From positions 124,001 through 188,000 of the forward strand of contig NZ_JANQJQ010000047.1 of the NCBI RefSeq assembly GCF_028281565.1: a stretch of DNA of 64,000 nucleotides, read 5' to 3'. Made by a program: the position numbers and the translations under genes. This document shows, in pieces, positions 43,266-51,655 of the stretch. This stretch comes from Seonamhaeicola sp. Lineage in GTDB: Bacteria > Bacteroidota > Bacteroidia > Flavobacteriales > Flavobacteriaceae. The first letter of the stretch is position 1, and each line of letters begins with the position of its first letter. A model generated the notes under the pieces. The model made no database searches. It had not been told where the DNA came from and saw only the letters and a list, made by a program, of their open reading frames with translations.

Positions 43266-44534
43266 ATGATTAAAAAACTATTAAAAAAGGCTTCTGAGAT
43301 AGAGGCTAACGAAATAAAGGCAACAGCGTTATCCTTCCTATTTGTTTTCATATTAATGTTGGCCTATTACATTCTAAGACCTGTTAGAGATGCCATGGCA
43401 AGTGATTGGTCTGATGCCGAGGTAAGCCAATTATGGACGCTGAATTTCTTTATAAGTACCAGTGTTGTAGCGCTTTATGGAATTGCGGTTTCAAAAATGA
43501 AGTTTAAGCTACTTGTGCCAAGTGTCTATGCTTTTTTTGCGGTAACGTTCATACTGTTTTATACTTCAATGTCATCTATTGAAGATAGCACCCTGGTAGA
43601 TAAATGTTTTTATGTGTGGTTAAGTGTTTTTGCCATGTTTCATCTTTCGGTGTTTTGGAGCTTTATGTCCGATATATTTAATAAGGATCAAGCCAGGCGT
43701 CTTTTTGCTACCATAGCTGCGGGAGCTAGTGCAGGAGCCCTATTAGGGCCTATGATCCCAACCTTGTTTGCCGGGATTGGAACCGATAATCTAATATTGG
43801 TAGCGGCGGTATTACTATTGATCCCTATTCCTGTAATATTGACATTAACAAGGCTTAAAAGAAGTGAGCTAAAGAATGTGGATGAGACTACCGATACCAG
43901 TAAGTACAAGATTGGCGGTAATCCGTTTGCCGGTTTTAAATATTTCGTGACGAATCCATATCTATTGGCCATTGGTATATTCATTCTGCTTTATACCATG
44001 ATAAGTACGTTTGTATACTTTGAACAAAAGAACCTGCTTGCTGAATTTGACCGTGCAAAGCGTACGCAAATATTGGGGAGTATAGACTGGATTATAAACG
44101 TTCTAACTTTTGGAGTTGCATTTTTTGCCACATCAAGAATCGTTAAGAAAATCGGCATGGGGCTCACCCTTGCTTTAATGCCCATAATAGTCTGTGCCGG
44201 TATATTGATTTTGGCCTTTGCTCCAATTATAGTGGTGTTATTAGCACTTCAAGTGGCACGTAGAGCTGGTAATTATGCTGTTACCAAACCGGCCCGTGAA
44301 ATGCTATTCACCGAAGTAGATAAGGAAACAAGGTTTAAAGCAAAACCAGTTATTGACGTGGTGATTTACCGTGGAGGCGATATGACTACCGCCTGGATCT
44401 TTACAGGGTTAACCGAAGGTCTTGGTTTAGGATTTACTGCCGTTGGCGTTATTGGAGCTGGAATAGCCGCTGTTTGGGCCGGTGTAGGGCTTTGGATGGG
44501 TAAATTGTATAACCGTCAAAAAACAACAGAATAA
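43266..44534 (+). CDS. MFS-fold transporter of the ATP/ADP translocase-like (NTP/NDP exchange) type
   Basis: Integral inner-membrane protein with about 12 hydrophobic segments, 422 residues. The opening KATALSFLFVFILMLAYYIL followed by RPVRDAMASDW, and later QVARRAGNYAVTKPAREMLFTEV with FKAKPVIDVVIYRGGD, are shared with bacterial relatives of plastid and parasite ATP/ADP translocases, many of which have other substrates. The chosen ATG follows a stretch with no ATG start; an upstream TTG frame adds a non-conserved 18 residues. It sits between the exported SDR and ThuA-like genes, so it may move their substrate or product; nucleotide transport is unproven. Confidence 0.7.
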   Translation: MIKKLLKKASEIEANEIKATALSFLFVFILMLAYYILRPVRDAMASDWSDAEVSQLWTLNFFISTSVVALYGIAVSKMKFKLLVPSVYAFFAVTFILFYTSMSSIEDSTLVDKCFYVWLSVFAMFHLSVFWSFMSDIFNKDQARRLFATIAAGASAGALLGPMIPTLFAGIGTDNLILVAAVLLLIPIPVILTLTRLKRSELKNVDETTDTSKYKIGGNPFAGFKYFVTNPYLLAIGIFILLYTMISTFVYFEQKNLLAEFDRAKRTQILGSIDWIINVLTFGVAFFATSRIVKKIGMGLTLALMPIIVCAGILILAFAPIIVVLLALQVARRAGNYAVTKPAREMLFTEVDKETRFKAKPVIDVVIYRGGDMTTAWIFTGLTEGLGLGFTAVGVIGAGIAAVWAGVGLWMGKLYNRQKTTE

Positions 44535-44587
44535 TCAATAGATTGTCAAGAGCAATCGCAAATAATTTCAATTAATTTTTAAATACT

Positions 44588-45346
44588 ATGTATAATAATA
44601 TGTCATTTCATAATTTAAGCTTATTCAAAATAAACAAAGCACTTGCTTTCGTTCCGGTATTTTTAATGCTGTTTATATTTCAATCGTCTTATTCTCAAAC
44701 GTCCGTTTTGGTAGTACGTGGGGGACACCCATATGATACACCGGATTTTGAAAATATGTGTGAAAGTCTTGATGGTGTTAACGTAGATTTAGTACTGGAT
44801 GCTCATTTTAAATCCATGAAATTGGAAAAAATCAAAGATAAGTATGAGGCTATTTTATTTTTGAATCAAAACAAATATTATGAGGAAACCAGTAAAACAA
44901 AACAGAAGTATGTGGACCTGACCAATGAAGGGGTTGGTATGGTATTTCTTCATTTTACCCTGTCTTCACAACCAAACTGGGATGAATATCACGAGATAGT
45001 AGGTGGGAAATGGTTTTTAGGAAAATTTACACCGGATAAAGCAAAAAGATCTACTTATTTCATAGATCGAGAAGTGCAGGTAAAAGTAGCCGATAAGAAA
45101 CATCCGGTTACAAAAGGTTTAAAGGATTTTACAATGACCGACGTTTTTTATGGAAATATCTATTTGAGACCAGGTGTACATGTTTTATTGGATTCAGATG
45201 ATGATGATTTGGCACCAATTGCCTGGACTCAAAAATATAATAACTCTAAAGTGGTTTATGTTATACCGGGGTATTCCAAAAAAGCTTTTGGAAACCCGTC
45301 ATATAAAAAGCTAATTTCAAATGCTTTGAAATACGTAGGAAAATAA
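44588..45346 (+). CDS. ThuA-like (trehalose-utilisation type) secreted protein
   Basis: Class-I glutamine-amidotransferase-like fold of the ThuA family. The N-terminal strand TSVLVVRGGHPYDTPDFENM follows a long signal sequence (hydrophobic ALAFVPVFLMLFIFQSSYS, then Q). VGMVFLHFTL and HEIVGGKWFLGKF are characteristic, as are HPVTKGLKDFTMTDVFYGNI and PIAWTQKYNNSKVVYVIPGY. In rhizobia, ThuA takes part in the metabolism of 3-keto trehalose; here the protein appears to be exported. Start uncertain: an ATG 12 bases later (MSFHN) is equally possible. It closes the SDR/transporter set. Confidence 0.8.
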   Translation: MYNNMSFHNLSLFKINKALAFVPVFLMLFIFQSSYSQTSVLVVRGGHPYDTPDFENMCESLDGVNVDLVLDAHFKSMKLEKIKDKYEAILFLNQNKYYEETSKTKQKYVDLTNEGVGMVFLHFTLSSQPNWDEYHEIVGGKWFLGKFTPDKAKRSTYFIDREVQVKVADKKHPVTKGLKDFTMTDVFYGNIYLRPGVHVLLDSDDDDLAPIAWTQKYNNSKVVYVIPGYSKKAFGNPSYKKLISNALKYVGK

Positions 45347-45728
45347 AAATGTAAGGAGATTGTGCAAAAAAATGGAGTTGCATCCCATATCCGTCATTCC
45401 AACTAACCGAAGGTCTTAGCGACTCCTCCCTTTAAAAAAAGGGAGGTGAATTCCGATGATAATCGGGATTCGGAGGGTTTAAAACTCCTCTTTCTTCCAG
45501 TTTCTTTGGGAAACTGAAATTCATTCTCCTCTTAAATTTAAGAGGAGAGCAAAAACAGTGGGTTATTAAGGTGTCGAAGCATGTTTCAGAACCTCACCAT
45601 TGTAGCTATCAGGTGCTAATAGGTTCTGAAACAACTCTTAGGTAAGCTCAACGTGACGGTTCAGGTTGACAAATCCAATTTTCACATAGCCTTGTTTTTT
45701 AAATCGCCCTGATTAAAAGATATAAACA
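45347..45728. repeat. Gene-free patchwork of short hairpin repeats
   Basis: A 382-base gap without a credible gene. It contains CTCCCTTT-AAAA-AAGGGAG (about 45427-45445), GATAATCGGGATT-type fragments, CAGTTTC-N4-GAAACTG (45500-45518 region), CTCCTCTTAAATTTAAGAGGAG (about 45526-45547), and the outer pair GTTTCAGAACCT (45583-45594) / AGGTTCTGAAAC (45621-45632). The tail (CAACGTGACGGTTCAGG) resembles intergenic repeats of other flavobacteria. It is interpreted as nested remnants of several small repeat families; some could act as terminators for the flanking convergent genes. Confidence 0.6.
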
Positions 45729-46496
45729 CTACTCGTTTTCTTCCAGGTACATTTGGCGTACTTTTTTAAATAAGTTTGAAGAGTAAACAAAATCGGTAAC
45801 CGATTCATTATCCGTTTTAAAAATCGTTTTATTGGAGCCTTCCCAGGCTTTTAAACCATTTTTTAAGAAGACGATCTTTTCACCAATTTCCATAACGGAG
45901 TTCATGTCATGTGAATTAATCACGGTGGTTATTTGATATTCATCTGTAATTTCCTGAATCAAATTATCAATGACAATAGCCGTTTTTGGGTCTAATCCGG
46001 AATTAGGTTCGTCACAGAAAAGATACTTCGGGTTATTCACAATGGCACGTGCAATAGCAACCCGTTTTTGCATACCTCCCGATGCCTCACTTGGCATTTT
46101 AAGATGCGCATCCGGTAAATTAACACGTTTTAGAACAAAGTCGGCTCTATCCTCCATTTCGCTTTTGCTCATTTTGGTAAACATCCTTAAAGGGAACATC
46201 ACGTTCTCAGCAATGGTCATAGAATCAAATAAGGCGCTTCCCTGAAAAACCATCCCTATCTCGGCACGCAAATCTCGTTTTTGGTCTTCGCTTAATTTCG
46301 AAAATATTTTTCCATCATAGGAAATACTGCCTTCTTCGTAGGTGAACAAACCGAGCAAACATTTTAAAAAAACAGTTTTTCCGGAACCACTCTGACCAAT
46401 AATAAGGTTGGTTTTCCCTTTTTCAAAAGACGTACTGATACCTTTCAAAATTTCAGCATCGCCGAATGATTTATGTAAGTTTTCAACAATTATCAT
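45729..46496 (-). CDS. ABC transporter ATP-binding protein, MlaF type
   Basis: ATPase of a phospholipid/MCE-type ABC system. Walker A GQSGSGKTVFLK lies at about residues 35-46, the signature is SGGMQKRVAIARAI, Walker B is YLFCDEPNSGLDP, and the H-loop is VINSHDMNSV. Length 255 from the ATG whose first base is shared with the permease stop, a TAATG junction showing tight coupling. The longer frame upstream runs through the permease and is not used. No MCE (MlaD) protein is adjacent in the window; it may be encoded elsewhere. Confidence 0.88.
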   Translation of the reverse strand: MIIVENLHKSFGDAEILKGISTSFEKGKTNLIIGQSGSGKTVFLKCLLGLFTYEEGSISYDGKIFSKLSEDQKRDLRAEIGMVFQGSALFDSMTIAENVMFPLRMFTKMSKSEMEDRADFVLKRVNLPDAHLKMPSEASGGMQKRVAIARAIVNNPKYLFCDEPNSGLDPKTAIVIDNLIQEITDEYQITTVINSHDMNSVMEIGEKIVFLKNGLKAWEGSNKTIFKTDNESVTDFVYSSNLFKKVRQMYLEENE

Positions 46497-47233
46497 TATC
46501 CTAGCATTATTCCGGTTAAAATATAGTTTAGTAGTATGATCACCACAGACGTCCATACAAATGCCGTGGTACTTGCTTTACCAACCTCTAAAGCACCACC
46601 TTTCATATAGTATCCGTGAAATGATGGAATGGTGGCCAAAACAAAAGCAAAGACATAAGTTTTAATGAATGAATAGGTCACATGAAACGCATCAAAATCT
46701 GTTTGCAATCCCAGAATATAGTCTTCCAAACTGGTATATCCGCCAAAAACGCAAGCTGCCATACCACCCAGAATCCCCAGGAACATCCCAATAGCAATAG
46801 CAAACGGATACAACATTAACGCAATGGTCTTTGGAAAAACAAGGTAATTTAAAGAGTTAATGCCCATAACTTCAAGCGCATCAATTTGTTCGGTAACACG
46901 CATGGTGCCAATACTGGACGTTATAAATGACCCTACTTTTCCCGCCATAATTATTGAGGTAAACGTAGGTGCAAATTCTAAAATAACAGATTGTCTGGTT
47001 GCAAAACCTACCAGGTATCTCGGTATTAACGGGTTTTCAATGTTAAGAGCGGTTTGAATGGTTACTACCCCACCAACAAAAAATGAGATAAATGCAATAA
47101 TGCCTAGTGAGCCAATAATCAAATCGTCTATATCTTTTAAAATCAATGTTCTCATTACCTGCCATTTAGTTGGCTTTCGGAACATTTCTGCAATCATTAA
47201 AAAGTACAGACCAATATTATGAAGATATCGCAT
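46496..47233 (-). CDS. ABC transporter permease, MlaE family
   Basis: Inner-membrane permease of 245 residues with five to six hydrophobic segments and the MlaE hallmarks: LEFAPTFTSIIMAGKVGSFI and TEQIDALEVMGINSLNYLVF, which contain the conserved AGR-like and E-Q-I-D-A-L-x-x-M-G motifs. The opening helix (YLHNIGLYFLMIAEMF) is amphipathic. It pairs with the ATPase gene whose ATG overlaps its stop by one base. Role: retrograde or anterograde phospholipid movement between membranes, known for the family; direction here unknown. Confidence 0.9.
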   Translation of the reverse strand: MRYLHNIGLYFLMIAEMFRKPTKWQVMRTLILKDIDDLIIGSLGIIAFISFFVGGVVTIQTALNIENPLIPRYLVGFATRQSVILEFAPTFTSIIMAGKVGSFITSSIGTMRVTEQIDALEVMGINSLNYLVFPKTIALMLYPFAIAIGMFLGILGGMAACVFGGYTSLEDYILGLQTDFDAFHVTYSFIKTYVFAFVLATIPSFHGYYMKGGALEVGKASTTAFVWTSVVIILLNYILTGIMLG

Positions 47234-47313
47234 ATAAAATTTTGTTACCGCTAAAGTAAAAAAAAGTTAGAGGTATTTAACTTTAATTTCAAATAATGAT
47301 GCTTTAAAAACTG

Positions 47314-47321
47314 TATTTTTG
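47314..47321 (+). promoter_or_regulatory. Promoter -7 element of the PafA-like gene
   Basis: TATTTTTG, 22 bases before the chosen ATG. No -33 TTG was seen. Confidence 0.5.
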
Positions 47322-47343
47322 GGCTTGTTAAAAGTTGATTAGA

Positions 47344-49014
47344 ATGAAGTACATAATTTTACCATTATTGATTGTAGCCTTAAGTTTTTCGGGCAAAGCT
47401 CAAACAAGTATCAGTAAATCCGAGATAAACGATGTAGAGATTTCCGGATCTAAACCAAAATTGATTGTAGCAATCGTAGTAGATCAAATGCGTTATGACT
47501 ATCTAACCCGCTTCGAAAACAAGTATGGAGCAGGCGGTTTTAAACGTATGATAAAAGAGGGGTTCAACTGTAAAAACAATCATTTTAATTACATACCAAC
47601 TTATACCGGTCCGGGACACGCTTCAGTTTTTACAGGTACAACACCTAAAAATCATGGCATTATCGCTAATGACTGGTTTGATAAAAGTTTGAATAAAATG
47701 GTGAATTGTGTTGAAGATAATACTGTAGAACCCATAGGCACTACCAGTCATGACGGAAAAAAGTCGCCAATAAGAATGGTATCAACAACGTTTGCTGATG
47801 AAAATAGAATGTTTACGCAAATGAAAGGTAAAACCATAGGTGTTTCAATTAAACACCGGGGAGCTATTTTACCTGCCGGCCATACAGCAAACGCCGCATA
47901 TTGGTTTGATTATGAGCATAATGGAAGTGGTAATTGGATTTCCAGTTCATTTTATATGAATGATTTGCCTGATTGGGTTAAAGCCTTCAATTCATCTGAT
48001 ATAACGGAATCCTATTTTAAAGTGTGGAATACATTTTATGATATCAGCACCTATCATGAAAGTGGAAGTGATAATAATAATTTTGAGAGAATATTCAAAG
48101 GAAAAGACACACCTACATTTCCATATGATCTAAAAAAACTTAAGGATTTCAATGGGAATTTTAAAATTATTACAGATTCCCCTTATGGCAATAGTCTAAC
48201 CACTGATTTTGCGTTAGCTGCTATTGATGGTGAAGCATTAGGACAAGATAATGTAACAGATGTTTTAACAATAAGTTATTCCAGTACAGACAAGGTTGGT
48301 CATGACTTTGGTGTAAATTCTAAAGAAATTGAAGATGTGTATATCAGGTTAGATAAAGATTTAGAACGTTTATTTGTTACTCTTGATTCTAAAATAGGAA
48401 AGGGAGCATATACCGTGTTTTTAACTGCGGATCATGGTGTGGTAGAGGTGCCCTTGTATTTACAGAGTATAAAAATACCCTCAGGCTATATAAGAACCAG
48501 GGAGTTTAGAGAAAAGTTAAATGCTTTTATTTTAAAGACTTTTAAGGACTCAACTTTAATAAAGAACATCAGCAATAACCAGATATTTTTAAATAGGGAA
48601 AGGATAAAAGCCTTGGGATTGGATTTATCATCGGTTCAACAGGCTATTGTCAATGAAATTATTTCCAGTAAGAATATATATAAAGCCTATACTGCCACGG
48701 CTATGAGTACTGGTTCGTTTGCAGAAGGGATAGAACATCTTCTGCAAAACGGATATAACCAAAAACGCTCCGGAGATATTTTGACAGTTCCTTATCCGGG
48801 ATACATTTTTTATCGTAAAACCGGTACAACACATGGTTCCGGGTTTAATTATGATACCCATGTGCCTTTGTTATTCTTTGGAAACGGGATAAAACAGGGT
48901 GAGACTTTGCAAAAAACAGTGATTCCCGATATTGCACCAACCATCTCAGCACTTTTAGGAATAAGCTTCCCTAATAGTACGACCGGTAAACCTCTGGAAT
49001 TTGTTTTGGAGTAG
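47344..49014 (+). CDS. PafA-type alkaline phosphatase family protein
   Basis: Exported phosphomonoesterase of the alkaline phosphatase superfamily, the type common in Bacteroidota and not repressed like PhoA. A signal peptide (MKYIILPLLIVALSFSGKAQ) is followed by IVVDQMRYDYL, whose Asp binds metal. The nucleophile motif TYTGPGHAS starts at residue 86, GIIANDWF carries an active-site Asn, and the metal sites are in STDKVGHDFG and TADHGVVEVP. Length 556. An in-frame TTG three codons upstream is less likely than the ATG. It stands alone with its own -7 box. Confidence 0.88.
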   Translation: MKYIILPLLIVALSFSGKAQTSISKSEINDVEISGSKPKLIVAIVVDQMRYDYLTRFENKYGAGGFKRMIKEGFNCKNNHFNYIPTYTGPGHASVFTGTTPKNHGIIANDWFDKSLNKMVNCVEDNTVEPIGTTSHDGKKSPIRMVSTTFADENRMFTQMKGKTIGVSIKHRGAILPAGHTANAAYWFDYEHNGSGNWISSSFYMNDLPDWVKAFNSSDITESYFKVWNTFYDISTYHESGSDNNNFERIFKGKDTPTFPYDLKKLKDFNGNFKIITDSPYGNSLTTDFALAAIDGEALGQDNVTDVLTISYSSTDKVGHDFGVNSKEIEDVYIRLDKDLERLFVTLDSKIGKGAYTVFLTADHGVVEVPLYLQSIKIPSGYIRTREFREKLNAFILKTFKDSTLIKNISNNQIFLNRERIKALGLDLSSVQQAIVNEIISSKNIYKAYTATAMSTGSFAEGIEHLLQNGYNQKRSGDILTVPYPGYIFYRKTGTTHGSGFNYDTHVPLLFFGNGIKQGETLQKTVIPDIAPTISALLGISFPNSTTGKPLEFVLE

Positions 49015-49033
49015 TATGGACAGGAAAATTATT

Positions 49034-49882
49034 TCAACTAAATTTATTTAACATTCCTCTCCAACGTAATTGCCTGATAAATTTACCTTGTGCCTCGGTA
49101 ACCAATGGTTCCGGTTTTTCTTTTTTCGCTTTAAAGTAGCCCCCTAAATAATCTTTGAATAATCTGAAGCTACCTTTTTTGAAGGCCAGTTTCATAGCAG
49201 ATATTAAAGTAATGATGAAACCATAGCGCATTTTATACATAGCTTCGCCTTGTAAATATTTTGAAGCTTTATTGTAACTGATGCCAGTAGGTTTTAAGTG
49301 TTTTACGTGTAAGCTTTCATCGGTCAAAATCTCCCAATGGTAATATTTGGCTAATAGTTCATCAACAGTATCCCAGCCCATGGATGGTTTAAGTTTGCCT
49401 ATGTCTAAAAAGCATTGTTTTCTATAGGCTTTTAACGCCCCTCTGATATGATCTTTTCTGGTAAGATTTTCCAGGGTCCATTTACCATTTCTCTCAATAT
49501 AGCAAAAGCCCGAAACCATCCCTAAACGGTCATTGGCTTTAAAATGATTAGCAAGTTGTTCTAAGTAATTAGTTGGAAAAATTAAATCCGCATCAAACTT
49601 GCAGATCACGTCATAATTGCCATCAAGAATATCATACCCTTTATAAAATGCGTTTATAATTTTTGCCCCTGGTAAATGTTCATTTGATGATTTTGAATGG
49701 ACCAGTTTTACATTATCGTATTTAAATGAATACCCTTCAACAACATCTAAAGTTTTATCTGTGGAGTTGTCATTCACTACCACAATTTGTTTTGGTTTTA
49801 ACGATTGATTAACCAAAGAATCCAGGGTAAGTCCTATGGAACTTTCTTCATTATGGGCAGGAATAATGATATAAAATTTCAT
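49034..49882 (-). CDS. Family 2 glycosyltransferase
   Basis: GT-A fold transferase of 282 residues. The start FYIIIPAHNEESSIGLTLDS and VVNDNSTDKT are typical of GT2, and the metal-binding D-x-D is in CKFDADLIF at about residue 95. GWDTVDELLAKYYHWE carries the acceptor-side ED-like motif. The C-terminal 80 residues are helical and basic (FKKGSFRLFKDYLGGYFKAKK). Donor and acceptor are unknown. Same direction as the methyltransferase and KAS III genes upstream, though with a 78-base gap holding a degenerate CCAA-TTGGAATTT repeat. Confidence 0.82.
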   Translation of the reverse strand: MKFYIIIPAHNEESSIGLTLDSLVNQSLKPKQIVVVNDNSTDKTLDVVEGYSFKYDNVKLVHSKSSNEHLPGAKIINAFYKGYDILDGNYDVICKFDADLIFPTNYLEQLANHFKANDRLGMVSGFCYIERNGKWTLENLTRKDHIRGALKAYRKQCFLDIGKLKPSMGWDTVDELLAKYYHWEILTDESLHVKHLKPTGISYNKASKYLQGEAMYKMRYGFIITLISAMKLAFKKGSFRLFKDYLGGYFKAKKEKPEPLVTEAQGKFIRQLRWRGMLNKFS

Positions 49883-49960
49883 GTTATAAATTTCAAAATA
49901 AAAAAACCAAACTCCAAGCTTTTGGAATTTAGATTTTAAGTATTTCCTATTTGAGAATTG

Positions 49961-50488
49961 TTAGTTGTGAGCTCTTTCAGCGTAAACAATGTAGTATCTG
50001 GGAGTAAACCATCGTAAAATAGGGCGGATACCAATTTTTTTTGTCGGGTTGGTCCATTTTTGACGGTCCACTATTTTCCATCCGGTTTTTTCCAATAACC
50101 AGTCAAATTGCCAATCTTCAAACTCGTGATAATGTCTGTCCCGCATATCTGTTTTACTTCGGTAAGCAGAAGAAAACCATAATTTCAGAGGGACACTGGC
50201 AACCAATTTGTCCGCTTTAATTTCTTTTAAAACGGTATACGGGGATAATAAATGTTCGAATATTTCAAAAGCGGTTACAACGTCTGCTTTTGAATTGGCA
50301 ATGCTACTTAAATCTTCGTCTAAATCCTCCCCTTTAGTATTTTCAACAGCATACCCGTGTTCCATCATAATTTTAGAAAAAGGGTTTTCTACACCCAAAT
50401 CTAAAATAGATTCAGTATTAGAAATGTGTTTTTGTAAGAATGTAATAGTGTGCTTAAAGCGCTTATTGGGAAAGCTTTTCTCGTACAT
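49961..50488 (-). CDS. Class I SAM-dependent methyltransferase
   Basis: Small methyltransferase-like protein of 175 residues. SILDLGVENPFSKIM corresponds to motif I (D-x-G), with a diverged glycine region. ADVVTAFEIFEHLLSPYTVL matches the post-I/motif II pattern of methyltransferase type 11, and KADKLVASVPLKLW the following strand. The C-terminus HEFEDWQFDWLLEKTGWKIV is common in glycan-related methyltransferases. It begins three bases after the KAS III stop, so the pair is co-transcribed. Substrate unknown. Confidence 0.75.
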   Translation of the reverse strand: MYEKSFPNKRFKHTITFLQKHISNTESILDLGVENPFSKIMMEHGYAVENTKGEDLDEDLSSIANSKADVVTAFEIFEHLLSPYTVLKEIKADKLVASVPLKLWFSSAYRSKTDMRDRHYHEFEDWQFDWLLEKTGWKIVDRQKWTNPTKKIGIRPILRWFTPRYYIVYAERAHN

Positions 50489-50491
50489 TAA

Positions 50492-51550
50492 CTAATATTT
50501 ATATACAATAGCATTTATATGCATACCGGCACCAACGCTGGCAAAAATAACCACATCACCTTTTGATAAACTGTGGTTTTCCATTTTGTTATTTTTAACC
50601 AAATCGAAAAGTGTAGGAACGGTGGCCACTGAACTATTCCCTAAAGTTTGAATACTCATAGGCATGATGTTGTCGGGAATATCGGTTCGGTAAAGTCGGT
50701 AAAAACGTTTAAGAATAGCCTCGTCCATTTTTTCATTGGCCTGATGGATGAATATCTTTTTTACATCTTTAATATCTGCACCGCTATTATCCAAACAGGC
50801 TTTCATGGCATTTGGAACATTCATAAGGGCAAATTCATAGATTTTACGGCCATCCATTTTTATATAACGCGTATCTCTACATAATTCTTGATTATTGGAA
50901 TTCCCAAAGTACAGATAATAGGCTTCATCATAGGTGAAACTAGCCGTTTCATGAGCCAAAATACCACCTTCGTCATCAGTTGCTTCAATGATGGTAGCAC
51001 CGGCACCATCAGAAAAGATCATGGCATCCCTGTCATGTTTGTCAACCACTCTTGAGAGGGTTTCGGTACCAATAACCAAACAGCGTTTAGCCATTCCGGA
51101 TTTAATAAAAGCTTTTGCCTGAATAACACCTTCAATCCATCCCGGGCAACCGAATAAAATATCATAAGCCACACATTTTGGGTTTTTAATGCGTAAACTG
51201 TGTTTGATACGCGACGCTAAAGACGGAAGTAAATCTCCTTGAATGGTATTGTGTTTTACATCACCAAAATTATGAGCAACTATTATATAGTCTATGGTTT
51301 CCGGATCAATGTTGGCATCATCAATAGCCTTTTCTGCCGCAAAAAAGCCTAAGTCCGAAGCATCGTGATGAGGTTTCGCGTAACGGCGTTCAGCAATCCC
51401 TGTAATAGCCTTAAATTTTTCTACTATAACTTCGTTTGGAGCATTTATAGAGGAACCATCGGTATTTAAAAATTCATGATTATGAAAATTCTCGTTCTTC
51501 TCAATAGTGTCAGGTATATAACTCCCAACTCCCGTTATTTTAATATTCAT
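50492..51550 (-). CDS. 3-oxoacyl-ACP synthase III-like (KAS III) thiolase-fold enzyme
   Basis: Condensing enzyme of the FabH family, 352 residues. The catalytic triad is recognisable: Cys in DILFGCPGWIEGVIQA, His in IFIHQANEKMDEAI and Asn in TLGNSSVATVPTLF. The N-terminal KITGVGSYIPDTIEKNENF is as in FabH. The GCPGW context instead of ACAGF marks a group common in Bacteroidota whose role in lipid or pigment synthesis is not settled. It heads a group with a methyltransferase and a glycosyltransferase, which suggests a modified lipid rather than bulk fatty acid synthesis; this is inference. Confidence 0.82.
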   Translation of the reverse strand: MNIKITGVGSYIPDTIEKNENFHNHEFLNTDGSSINAPNEVIVEKFKAITGIAERRYAKPHHDASDLGFFAAEKAIDDANIDPETIDYIIVAHNFGDVKHNTIQGDLLPSLASRIKHSLRIKNPKCVAYDILFGCPGWIEGVIQAKAFIKSGMAKRCLVIGTETLSRVVDKHDRDAMIFSDGAGATIIEATDDEGGILAHETASFTYDEAYYLYFGNSNNQELCRDTRYIKMDGRKIYEFALMNVPNAMKACLDNSGADIKDVKKIFIHQANEKMDEAILKRFYRLYRTDIPDNIMPMSIQTLGNSSVATVPTLFDLVKNNKMENHSLSKGDVVIFASVGAGMHINAIVYKY

Positions 51551-51655
51551 AAAACCTGTTTTGCTACTAAAACTTTATTCAGAAGGCTAATATACTTGCT
51601 TTAGATGAATAACAAATCAAATAGTAATTTTCATTACGATGTTCAACAGGGCTAA

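Noticed and set aside
38000-45346. Genomic island with mobile-element boundaries
   Set aside because: The region looks accessory by function, but no integrase, transposase, tRNA junction, direct repeats or obvious change in base composition was seen.
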